From positions 1-5,737 of the forward strand of contig JAIFNK010000256.1 of NCBI GenBank assembly GCA_020047775.1: a DNA stretch of 5,737 nucleotides, written 5' to 3'. This document shows positions 1-5,334 of this stretch, piece after piece (within the stretch, counting starts at the first letter, position 1; the number at the start of each line of letters is the position of its first letter). Below the pieces are notes generated by a model, which was not told where the DNA came from, searched no databases, and was given only the letters and a program-made list of their open reading frames with translations. Source of the DNA: Akkermansia sp. (GTDB taxonomy: Bacteria > Verrucomicrobiota > Verrucomicrobiia > Verrucomicrobiales > Akkermansiaceae). The position numbers and the translations under genes are program-made.

Positions 1-1
1 G

Positions 2-325
2 AAATCGAAGTGCGAAATCACCGCCGCGTCCGGCGTGCCGCTGCGTCCTTACGAAGTGCCGCCGGTGGCGGAGGAACCCGACCTCGAGCGGACGCTCCTG
101 ATCAGCGAAGCGTGCCATGCGGTGCTGGACCACCCGAAACGGCTGCAAGGCCGCGAGTGGCAGTGCCTGGCGGAGGTCGTCTGGAGTGAAATGCCCGCTG
201 TCCAGGTGGTGGCATGGCGCATGCTCAACGAACTGGCAAAACGCGAGGACTGGGCGCGCGAAGTGCTCGAAGAGGTTTTTCTGGATGAGGAAGTGGAGGC
301 ATGGGCGAAATCCGAATTTCTCTGA
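2..325 (+). CDS. C-terminal part of an unidentified protein (5' end outside window)
   Basis: The reading frame is open from the left edge to a TGA at 323-325, giving about 107 visible residues. A GTG at 35 could serve as a start, but codons before it are also open and read as ordinary protein (KSKCEITAASG), so I treat the gene as running in from outside. The visible part is acidic and rich in Trp, Glu and Leu. After a Pro-rich stretch (residues about 12-27 of the fragment) it looks all-helical, with segments such as LLISEACHAVL and VVAWRMLNELAKRE that resemble one or two HEAT-like helical pairs. No catalytic motif or membrane segment is seen and I do not recognise the family. It lies upstream of the sigma-factor gene on the same strand with about 94 bp between, so the two may or may not share a transcript. 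Confidence 0.6.
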   Translation, partial: KSKCEITAASGVPLRPYEVPPVAEEPDLERTLLISEACHAVLDHPKRLQGREWQCLAEVVWSEMPAVQVVAWRMLNELAKREDWAREVLEEVFLDEEVEAWAKSEFL

Positions 326-419
326 TTCCCATGGTTTTCCCGCACAACTTCTTTTGGCTGCGCTGGTTGAATGTCCCATGTGCAGCGCCGAGGTCGCCGT
401 TACCCCTTTTTTCCTGAAA

Positions 420-1019
420 ATGGAGGCTGATTCCGTTCCAAATCCGGCTGACGGCAGCGCCATCGATTTCGCCTTGATGGAGCGGATCGCGGCGGGAGAC
501 CACCAGGCGTTCCGCGAACTCGTCGAGCGTCATCAAAACGCGGTGATCGGCACGGTTGCGAAGATGCTAGGGAACGCCTCCGAGTCGGAAGACATCGCCC
601 AACAGGTTTTCCTGCGCATCTGGCGGAATGCGACACGCTATCGGCCGGACGCGAAGTTCACCACCTATCTTTATACGATCACGCGGAATCTCGTTTTCAA
701 CGAAACCCGCCGGAAGAGCCGGAAAAAGGAGATTTCCTCGGACGAGCGCGAAGAGAATTCCAACCAGCTCATCGAAGCCAGTCCCGACCGCCAACCTGAC
801 TCGCAGTTGCTCCAGGCAGAGCTCCAACAGGCGGTGGATGACGCCATCGCCGCGCTGCCCGAGACCCAGCGGATGGCGGTGGTGCTCCGCCGCTACGAGC
901 AGCTTTCCTACGAGGAGATCGCGGTAGTGCTCGATCTATCCGTTTCCGCCATCAAGAGCTTGTTGTTCCGCGCACGGACGACCTTGAGGGAATCGCTGAG
1001 CGGTTACCTGGAGCAGTAG
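420..1019 (+). CDS. ECF-family RNA polymerase sigma factor
   Basis: This encodes a 199-residue extracytoplasmic-function sigma factor, which directs core RNA polymerase to a small regulon. Region 2 spans about residues 17-103. It contains the core-binding helix (GDHQAFRELVERHQNAV, 26-42), the DIAQQVFLRIW segment (58-68) and the region 2.3/2.4 stretch FTTYLYTITRNLVFNETRRK (80-99). A charged linker (104-135) leads to region 4 at about 138-195, with ALPETQRMAVVLRRYEQLSY followed by the helix-turn-helix EEIAVVLDLSVSAIKSLLFRAR (165-186). The length is normal for the family. The frame is open back to an ATG at 117, but that stretch overlaps the upstream gene and is not sigma-like. ATG 420 is preferred; ATG 378 (adds 14 residues) is the alternative. 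Neither has a good ribosome binding site. No anti-sigma gene follows: the next gene is convergent, 15 bp away. Subfamily and stimulus are unknown. Confidence 0.93.
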   Translation: MEADSVPNPADGSAIDFALMERIAAGDHQAFRELVERHQNAVIGTVAKMLGNASESEDIAQQVFLRIWRNATRYRPDAKFTTYLYTITRNLVFNETRRKSRKKEISSDEREENSNQLIEASPDRQPDSQLLQAELQQAVDDAIAALPETQRMAVVLRRYEQLSYEEIAVVLDLSVSAIKSLLFRARTTLRESLSGYLEQ

Positions 1020-1034
1020 AATGAAACATCGGCC

Positions 1035-1907
1035 TCATGCCTTTTTCCTTCCAATCCAAATGACCGGACAAATCGGGCTGGCATCCCCCACCGGATTCTC
1101 CTCCGTGACAAAAAAGCCGTCACACTGCGATTCCAAGCCTTCACGCAGCATCGACCGGGCAACCAGATAACCGCCGGGCACCAACACCCGGGCGGCATCC
1201 TCAATGAGCCGGTCCCAGGCGACAGAATCCAATACGTCGGGAAGATTGCTCACGGAAATCAAGCCTAACGACCCGTCAGCGGAATCGCGCAAAACCCGCG
1301 CCACATCCGCGGTTTTCAGTTCGATCCTGCCAATCTCACTCCGCCATTTTTCAATCCCCCGCTCGCTCCAGACTCCGGGAACTTCAGGACCGAATCGGTT
1401 TCCCAACAACACTTGCAGCAAGGGATTTCTCCCGGCATCCGGCTTTCTCATCGCCCGCTCAAGCCGTCGCCGGATGAGTCGGATCGCATCACGATCCAAT
1501 CGCGCACCTGCCCGCCGCCCATGAATCAGGGACACCACCCGCGGGAGAAAGTTCTCCAGTAAATCGACCAGAAAAACACGCATCCGCCCGGGTCGCATTT
1601 CCGGCCAACCCGGAAGCCATGCGAGAAACGGCCCGCCTAACCGGAAAATTCGATCCACCCGCCCGCAGAAGCAAAGCCGCATGAGATCCGGCGGGCACTG
1701 CGTTTTCAACCGCACCAACTCGATCTGCGCGGGATTGGAATCCACCGCCAAGACTTCCACTTTCGACCCGGCCAAGGAAAATGCCAGATCCCCGCCGGAC
1801 GCGATCACCAGCGCCCGCTTCAGCGGCAGGCGGTCCACTAGCGACAACTCCAACGAGTGGTCCTCATGCATGTGGCCGAAAACCACTCCGTCAATTCCGG
1901 TCTTCAT
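1035..1907 (-). CDS. DUF3419 / BtaA-like S-adenosylmethionine 3-amino-3-carboxypropyl transferase relative
   Basis: A 290-residue protein resembling the DUF3419 family, whose characterised member BtaA transfers the 3-amino-3-carboxypropyl group of S-adenosylmethionine to diacylglycerol, the first step of betaine-lipid (DGTS) synthesis. Family-like features are the N-terminal FGHMHEDHSLELSLV (10-24), the SAM-binding loop ALVIASGGD (32-40) followed by VLAVDSNPAQIELVRLK (52-68), a central NPLLQVLLGNRFGPE (161-175) and the C-terminal SVSNLPDVL (218-226) with ARVLVPGGYLVARSM (239-253). It is shorter than Rhodobacter BtaA (about 400 residues), so the substrate may differ. It is the last gene of the five-gene minus-strand operon. 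Its ATG lies 17 bp inside the end of the DoxX-like gene, preceded by a G-rich stretch (CTGGGGGCTGG) that could act as a weak ribosome binding site. No BtaB-type partner is obvious; the methyltransferase-like gene upstream is the only candidate. The family call is fairly sure, the reaction is inferred. Confidence 0.75.
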   Translation of the reverse strand: MKTGIDGVVFGHMHEDHSLELSLVDRLPLKRALVIASGGDLAFSLAGSKVEVLAVDSNPAQIELVRLKTQCPPDLMRLCFCGRVDRIFRLGGPFLAWLPGWPEMRPGRMRVFLVDLLENFLPRVVSLIHGRRAGARLDRDAIRLIRRRLERAMRKPDAGRNPLLQVLLGNRFGPEVPGVWSERGIEKWRSEIGRIELKTADVARVLRDSADGSLGLISVSNLPDVLDSVAWDRLIEDAARVLVPGGYLVARSMLREGLESQCDGFFVTEENPVGDASPICPVIWIGRKKA

Positions 1908-2259
1908 GATTCGCCAGCCCCCAGATGGTTAGGGCGAAAACCAGGTTCATCGTAAGCATCCCGCCGATGTCCGGAATCTTGTCCCCGGCGAACAGAATGC
2001 CCGCCGCATTCATCGCCACCAGCATGCCGATTTGCAGCCATGCGAAAAGCCGCTGCTTCAATCTCGCGAGGATGGAAATCGCGAACAAGGTCTCAAGTCC
2101 GCCTATCATCCCGAGCGCCAGCCGCGGCGGCAGGAACGAAGGTGCTGAAGCCACGATTTCCAGATGGCGCGCGTCCACCGCGATGATCTTGTGCCACAAC
2201 CCCTGATAGAGCCAGACCAGCGCGACGGCCACGCGTACCAAGCACCACCAGTTCTTCAT
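1891..2259 (-). CDS. DoxX-like integral membrane protein
   Basis: A 122-residue protein with about four hydrophobic helices (roughly residues 5-23, 46-64, 71-91 and 98-115). The N-terminal pattern LVRVAVALVWLYQGLWHKI (7-25) followed by LGMIGGLETLFAISIL (49-64) and the GDKIPDIGGMLTMNLVFAL segment (92-110) is typical of the DoxX-like (DoxX_3 type) family. Members are small inner-membrane proteins of mostly unknown function, some linked to redox or thiol stress. The frame is open upstream to 2445, but that extension lies inside the preceding gene and reads as low-quality protein. The start chosen is ATG 2257-2259, whose ATGA overlaps the stop of the upstream gene by 4 bp and which has GGGGTGG a few bases ahead on the minus strand. 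It is translationally coupled to both neighbours. Confidence 0.85.
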   Translation of the reverse strand: MKNWWCLVRVAVALVWLYQGLWHKIIAVDARHLEIVASAPSFLPPRLALGMIGGLETLFAISILARLKQRLFAWLQIGMLVAMNAAGILFAGDKIPDIGGMLTMNLVFALTIWGLANHEDRN

Positions 2260-2684
2260 GACAACCACCCCGCTTGCCACGCGCCACAAGCGCTGTAAAC
2301 CACCACCAGCCAAATCCAAACTCCGGTGAACCAAAAATGCATGAACGTCTCCAGGCGTTTCCCGCGCCAGAGATTCGAGCCATAGACGAACCACTGGCAA
2401 TACAGACGCAGCGACCAGAACCCGCAGATCAACCACGAAGCCCACGCCGCGGCGCGGGATTTTTCCAGAAACAGCGAGGGCTCCAGCAGGCTTGGCAGCC
2501 CCATCATCACCAGCAGCACGCAGATGAAAAACGCGTGCACATGGAAGATCGCCTCATTCTCCGGTGACATGCGCGCCGCCTGTTCCCGCCACATCAGCTT
2601 GCGGCCGATGGGCACATGCAGGATGGCGAGCAGGATCAAGCCCGCGCCGGTGATTCGCAATAAAATCGGTATTACCTCACTCAT
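2256..2684 (-). CDS. Four-helix integral membrane protein of unknown function
   Basis: A 142-residue protein with four predicted transmembrane helices at about residues 6-26, 48-67, 80-100 and 115-135. I do not recognise a named family. Polar residues lie in or next to the helices: H23 at the end of helix 1, H48 and H50 at the start of helix 2, R93 and Q97 in helix 3 and H116 at the start of helix 4. Such a set could bind a metal, haem or quinone, but equally could be structural. The loop between helices 1 and 2 (GRKLMWREQAARMSPENEAIF, 27-47) is charged. ATG 2682-2684 overlaps the stop of the upstream methyltransferase-like gene as ATGA. The bases before it on the minus strand (TTGTTTTGAAAAAATC) contain no ribosome binding site, so translation probably depends on coupling to the gene before. 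Confidence 0.8.
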   Translation of the reverse strand: MSEVIPILLRITGAGLILLAILHVPIGRKLMWREQAARMSPENEAIFHVHAFFICVLLVMMGLPSLLEPSLFLEKSRAAAWASWLICGFWSLRLYCQWFVYGSNLWRGKRLETFMHFWFTGVWIWLVVVYSACGAWQAGWLS

Positions 2685-3430
2685 GATTTTTTCAAAACAA
2701 ACACCCGCACGAACGGCGTGATCCGGAAACTATCGTCCAGCTTGAATCCGCTGGTTTCCCAAGACTTTTGCCATGAAGCCACCGAGTGGAAATGCAAAAA
2801 TCCCGGCCCGAACGCGACGAAGTTCGCCAGATCCCGCACATGCTCTACCAGAATGATTTTTCCGTCGTCCGCCAGACAACGCCTCGCCTCGGCGAACCAC
2901 GCCGCGCGCCCGGCAACACTCCGTAATTCATGGATCGCCAGCATGCCGAACACCACGTCCTGCGAAGCGTCTGCTAGCGGCCAGCGATCAAATCTGGCAG
3001 AGATCGTCCCCTCGGTCGGAGGAAAGAGTTTTCTCGCCCGGCGGATCGAGGCTTCCGTCATGATCACCGGATCGTAGTGATCCAGCACGCTCCACGCCGC
3101 CTGTGGAAATTTCTGTTTCAGCATGGCTGAAGCCTCGTCAAACCCCGAATGACAAAGCGTGATTTTCTCCCTCCGAATATTCCCCGGGGCCCGCTCCAAC
3201 CACTTCCAGCCATACAGATCGGAACAATCATAGACCAGATGCGAAACCCCGAGAGAGCCGATCAAAAAATAAGCACAAAGCAGGATGCTGAAACCCGCTG
3301 CGAGTGAGAACAAACCACCCAAACTGATAGCCGCCGAACTCAGTAACAGCACCCCTCCCGCCGCCGCATAAAACGGCCAGTTGAAGCGCGCGATCGCCAG
3401 CATCCCGTCCCATTTCCCGCGTTCACTCAT
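2681..3430 (-). CDS. Membrane-anchored SAM-dependent methyltransferase-like protein
   Basis: A 249-residue protein. Two adjacent hydrophobic helices (about 18-38 and 40-62) precede a soluble domain of about 180 residues with class I methyltransferase features. These are TISARFDRWPLADASQDVVFGMLAIHEL (142-169), matching motifs II-III of the methyltransferase_11 type, then ARRCLADDGKIILVEHVRD (182-200), the usual 'leader after PGG' strand, and GPGFLHFHSVASWQKSWETSGF (208-229). The glycine-rich SAM loop is not canonical: the corresponding position reads TLCHSGFDEASAML (91-104), followed by VLDHYDPVIMTEASIRRARK (115-134). This pattern resembles a family often annotated simply as class I SAM methyltransferase in Planctomycetota and Bacteroidota. 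The soluble domain is expected on the cytoplasmic side. ATG 3430 has a GGAGG ribosome binding site 7 bases upstream and overlaps the DUF2071 stop by 8 bp. The substrate is unknown; a BtaB-like N-methylation of the DUF3419 product is possible but unproven. Confidence 0.78.
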   Translation of the reverse strand: MSERGKWDGMLAIARFNWPFYAAAGGVLLLSSAAISLGGLFSLAAGFSILLCAYFLIGSLGVSHLVYDCSDLYGWKWLERAPGNIRREKITLCHSGFDEASAMLKQKFPQAAWSVLDHYDPVIMTEASIRRARKLFPPTEGTISARFDRWPLADASQDVVFGMLAIHELRSVAGRAAWFAEARRCLADDGKIILVEHVRDLANFVAFGPGFLHFHSVASWQKSWETSGFKLDDSFRITPFVRVFVLKKS

Positions 3431-4226
3431 CGCGTCCCCTCCCCGGCTTGATCAAGCGACCCTTCTCCCAGCGATACGGCACACCATCGACCCGGAACGC
3501 GTTCGCCAGAACCGGCGTCGCGCCGCGGAACGGGCTCTCATCGAACAAGCCCACCTTCCAATCCAGAATCCTCACCGGCTGCGGCGTCCATTCGGAGCGT
3601 TTACCTTCGATGACGACAAAGCGCCCGTCCCCTTCCGCATCGAAGGTGAACGGCATCGGACCCGCGAAATTTCTAGCAGTCCTCAAATCCGCAAACGGCG
3701 AGCCTGCGGGCGGGGCGTCTGGCTCGTCTGTCAGATCAAACGAAAGATCCAAGGTTTCCCGGCCATCCGGCAGCCAGGTCCTGACGCGCGAATCCGAGGT
3801 TTCGAGCTTCACCCGCCGGTAGTTGTAGTGTGTCAGCAAATTTCCGGAGAGCACCATCCGCGCCTTGTCCGTCTCGCTGCGGAGAATTTTCAACCCGCGC
3901 AAACGCCGCCCGTTTTCATCCCGCAGGCGGGTGAAAATCCGATAGCCCGCGAGAAAAAAATCCTGCCCCAAAAATGCCGGTAACGCGGCGGGCCGCAGTC
4001 CCTTGGTCCACACCAGCGCCACCGTCACCAATCCGAATCCCTCGTGACTGTCGATTTCCAACGGTTCCGGCACCAGGGGCCGCAAAACCTCCTCGGGAAA
4101 CGCGAAGGAGACCGCCACCACCCGCTCAAACCAAGCGACCACGGGAAAAGGGTGGCGCTTGAGGAGGTGAATCACCGCGGCAGGATGTCCACTTGCCCGG
4201 AGTTCCGCAAGCCAGTCGTTGCCCAT
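3423..4226 (-). CDS. DUF2071 (YqjF-like) domain protein
   Basis: A 267-residue protein of the DUF2071 family, related to the acetoacetate decarboxylase fold, with no firmly established function. Supporting segments are VAVSFAFPEEVLRPLVPEPLEID (about 37-59), the GFGLVTVALVWTKGLRPAALPAFLGQDFFLAGYRIFTRL stretch (about 63-101), KILRSETDKARMVLSGNLLTHYNYRRVKLE (about 113-142) and a C-terminal half with paired strands such as FTFDAEGDGRFVVIEG and PVRILDWKVGLFDES. The LRP-x-LPAFLG pattern is what I associate with the DUF2071 subtype seen in Planctomycetota. No signal peptide or membrane helix is seen, so it is probably cytoplasmic. It is the first gene of the five-gene operon. The start at ATG 4226 is supported by GAGGTG 10 bases upstream. 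Its stop lies 8 bp inside the next gene. Confidence 0.82.
   Translation of the reverse strand: MGNDWLAELRASGHPAAVIHLLKRHPFPVVAWFERVVAVSFAFPEEVLRPLVPEPLEIDSHEGFGLVTVALVWTKGLRPAALPAFLGQDFFLAGYRIFTRLRDENGRRLRGLKILRSETDKARMVLSGNLLTHYNYRRVKLETSDSRVRTWLPDGRETLDLSFDLTDEPDAPPAGSPFADLRTARNFAGPMPFTFDAEGDGRFVVIEGKRSEWTPQPVRILDWKVGLFDESPFRGATPVLANAFRVDGVPYRWEKGRLIKPGRGRDE
3438..3442 (-). promoter_or_regulatory. Ribosome binding site of the methyltransferase-like gene
   Basis: On the minus strand GGAGG (within GGGGAGGGGACGCG) lies 7 bases before ATG 3430, an ideal spacing. It sits inside the end of the DUF2071 coding region and fixes the start at 3430. The gene therefore can initiate independently as well as by coupling. 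Confidence 0.75.
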
Positions 4227-4236
4227 GGGAAATTTT

Positions 4237-4242
4237 CACCTC
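4237..4242 (-). promoter_or_regulatory. Ribosome binding site of the DUF2071 gene
   Basis: GAGGTG on the minus strand lies 10 bases before ATG 4226 and supports that start. The spacing is slightly long but within the usual range. Confidence 0.65.
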
Positions 4243-4254
4243 AACAAGAGAATT

Positions 4255-4263
4255 GAACAGTTC
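4255..4263. repeat. Short palindrome GAACAGTTC in the divergent gap
   Basis: GAAC and GTTC arms flank a single base, centred midway between the two divergent start codons. The position would suit an operator acting on both promoters, but a palindrome this short can occur by chance. Confidence 0.3.
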
Positions 4264-4288
4264 CGGCTGAAATGCTCGTTTACCTCCC

Positions 4289-5221
4289 ATGACGCCAAAG
4301 TCCACCACTTCCCGCAGACAGTTCATCGCAGGCGCAGCCATCGCCGCCAGCTGGCCGCTCGTCGCCCACGCCGCCTCGCCCGCAACTCCGAAAAAACTCG
4401 TCCTGATCGCTGGCAAACCCAGCCACGGCCCCGGCCTGCATGAGTTCCACGCGGGCTGCCTGCTGCTCCAGAAATGCCTCACCGGCATCCCCGGCCTCGA
4501 AATTTCCGTCCACCCGAACCACTGGGTCTCCGACGAAAGTGTGCTGGAAACCGCCGACGCCGTGGTGATCTACGCCGACGGCGGAAACGGCCACCCGGTC
4601 CTCGCCGCTCCCGAGCGGAGGGAAAAAATCCAGAAGCTCGTCGATCGCGGCGGCAGTGTGATGATGATGCACTACGCGGTCGAGTGCGCGAACCACGCCA
4701 AGGACGAAGGTCAATCCGGCGAACTCTTCCGCGACTGGATCGGTGGCGCTTACGAGACCAATTTCTCCTGCAATCCGATCTGGGACGCCGACTACGGAAA
4801 ATACCCGGACCACCCGATCTGCCGCGGCATGAAACCGTTCAAGATCAAAGACGAGTGGTATTTCTCCATCCGCTTCCGCAAGGAAATGACGGGCATGAAA
4901 TCGTTGTTAGTCGCCACTCCGAGCGACGAAACCCGCGATGGTCCCTACGTCCATCCGAAGGGCCCCTATCCGCACATCCAGGCGAGAAAAGGCGAGGAGG
5001 AAACCATGATGTGGTGCGTCGAGCGACCCGACGGCGGTCGCGGTGTCGGCTTCACCGGCGGCCATTTCCACGGGAACTGGGCCAACGACGAATTCCGCAA
5101 AGTCGCCCTCAACGCGATGCTCTGGATCTGCAAGATCGACGTGCCCGCCAACGGCGTGCAATCCGCCGTCACCGAGGAGGACATGAAGGCGAACCTCGAC
5201 GACAAAACCAAGAAGAAGTGA
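4289..5221 (+). CDS. Tat-exported ThuA-domain protein
   Basis: A 310-residue protein beginning with a twin-arginine signal: SRRQFI (8-13), then a hydrophobic stretch AGAAIAASWPLVAHA (14-28) and a likely signal-peptidase site after AHA (26-28). The mature part is a ThuA-like domain (trehalose-utilisation family, class I glutamine-amidotransferase-like fold) from about 35 to 284. It starts with KKLVLIAGKPSHGPGLHEFHAG (35-56), continues with DAVVIYADGGNGHP (90-103) and RGGSVMMMHYAVE (120-132), and ends with GFTGGHFHGNWANDEFRKVALNAMLWI (254-280). The C-terminus is a charged Lys-rich tail. Family members in Planctomycetota and Verrucomicrobiota are common exported proteins thought to act in carbohydrate breakdown; a role in sugar oxidation is inferred from ThuA. 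The many histidines (H46, H51, H54, H128, H259, H261) could bind a metal. ATG 4289 lacks a ribosome binding site, but the signal peptide starts cleanly there. It is a single-gene unit ending in a palindrome-rich gap. Confidence 0.9.
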   Translation: MTPKSTTSRRQFIAGAAIAASWPLVAHAASPATPKKLVLIAGKPSHGPGLHEFHAGCLLLQKCLTGIPGLEISVHPNHWVSDESVLETADAVVIYADGGNGHPVLAAPERREKIQKLVDRGGSVMMMHYAVECANHAKDEGQSGELFRDWIGGAYETNFSCNPIWDADYGKYPDHPICRGMKPFKIKDEWYFSIRFRKEMTGMKSLLVATPSDETRDGPYVHPKGPYPHIQARKGEEETMMWCVERPDGGRGVGFTGGHFHGNWANDEFRKVALNAMLWICKIDVPANGVQSAVTEEDMKANLDDKTKKK

Positions 5222-5235
5222 GCGCCACTCTTCAC

Positions 5236-5258
5236 GGAGCGCGGGATTCATCCCGCCC
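5236..5258 (+). repeat. REP-like palindrome, left arm
   Basis: The core GCGGGATTCATCCCGC (5241-5256) forms a 6-bp stem (GCGGGA/TCCCGC) with a TTCA loop, 20 bp after the ThuA stop codon. Including flanks it matches the reverse complement of 5308-5330 at 18 of 23 positions. There is no following T-run. Confidence 0.7.
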
Positions 5259-5307
5259 GCGAAGCGAGATGCCCGTGAAATGAGCGAGCCAAAAGTGATT
5301 GCGACTC

Positions 5308-5330
5308 AGGCGGAATAAATTCCGCGGTCC
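5308..5330 (-). repeat. REP-like palindrome, right arm (inverted copy)
   Basis: The core on the plus strand is GCGGAATAAATTCCGC (5310-5325), a 6-7 bp stem ending 9 bp before the stop codon of the flavin reductase-like gene. On the minus strand it reads like the left arm, with G:C in the stem replaced by A:T. The loop and three flanking positions account for the other differences. Confidence 0.7.
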
Positions 5331-5334
5331 GTTC

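Larger units (their letters stand above)
4227..4288. promoter_or_regulatory. Divergent promoter region between the five-gene operon and the ThuA-domain gene
   Basis: These 62 bp must hold, or overlap, the start signals for the minus-strand operon and perhaps for the plus-strand ThuA gene. It is more AT-rich than the surrounding genes. A TTGAAC hexamer at 4253-4258 could be a plus-strand -35 element, but the hexamer 17 bases downstream (TCGTTT) is a poor -10. I see no confident sigma-70 promoter on either strand. The gap contains the palindrome GAACAGTTC (4255-4263). Confidence 0.4.
5236..5330. terminator. Possible bidirectional terminator or BIME-like element in the convergent gap
   Basis: The 113-bp gap between the stop codons of the ThuA gene (+) and the flavin reductase-like gene (-) is occupied almost entirely by two inverted hairpins with a 49-bp spacer. 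A convergent pair of genes needs transcription ends here, and each hairpin meets RNA polymerase just after one of the genes. Neither has a U-tract, so intrinsic termination is uncertain; transcript-end protection is the alternative. Confidence 0.4.

Noticed and set aside
117..419. N-terminal extension of the sigma factor back to ATG 117
   Set aside because: It overlaps the upstream gene for over 200 bp, reads as low-complexity Arg/Trp-rich sequence and adds about 100 residues that ECF factors do not have.
1020..1034. Terminator between the sigma factor and the DUF3419 gene
   Set aside because: The 15-bp gap and nearby sequence offer only a 3-bp stem, so no intrinsic terminator can be supported.
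2260..2445. N-terminal extension of the DoxX-like protein to 2445
   Set aside because: It lies wholly inside the preceding membrane-protein gene in another frame; the DoxX family start and the ATGA overlap both point to 2259.
4255..4263. LexA (SOS) box
   Set aside because: The arms resemble GAAC/GTTC but are separated by one base, whereas the Gram-positive-type LexA box has four; no SOS gene is nearby.
4260..4264. GGAAC (minus strand) as an ECF-type -35 element for the five-gene operon
   Set aside because: With the normal 16-17 bp spacing, the -10 would fall on the GAGGTG ribosome binding site at 4242-4237, leaving no room for a usable leader.
4474..5283. Long Arg/Pro-rich plus-strand frame overlapping the ThuA gene
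   Set aside because: It is a shadow frame of the ThuA coding region, with composition typical of out-of-frame GC-rich DNA and no domain.
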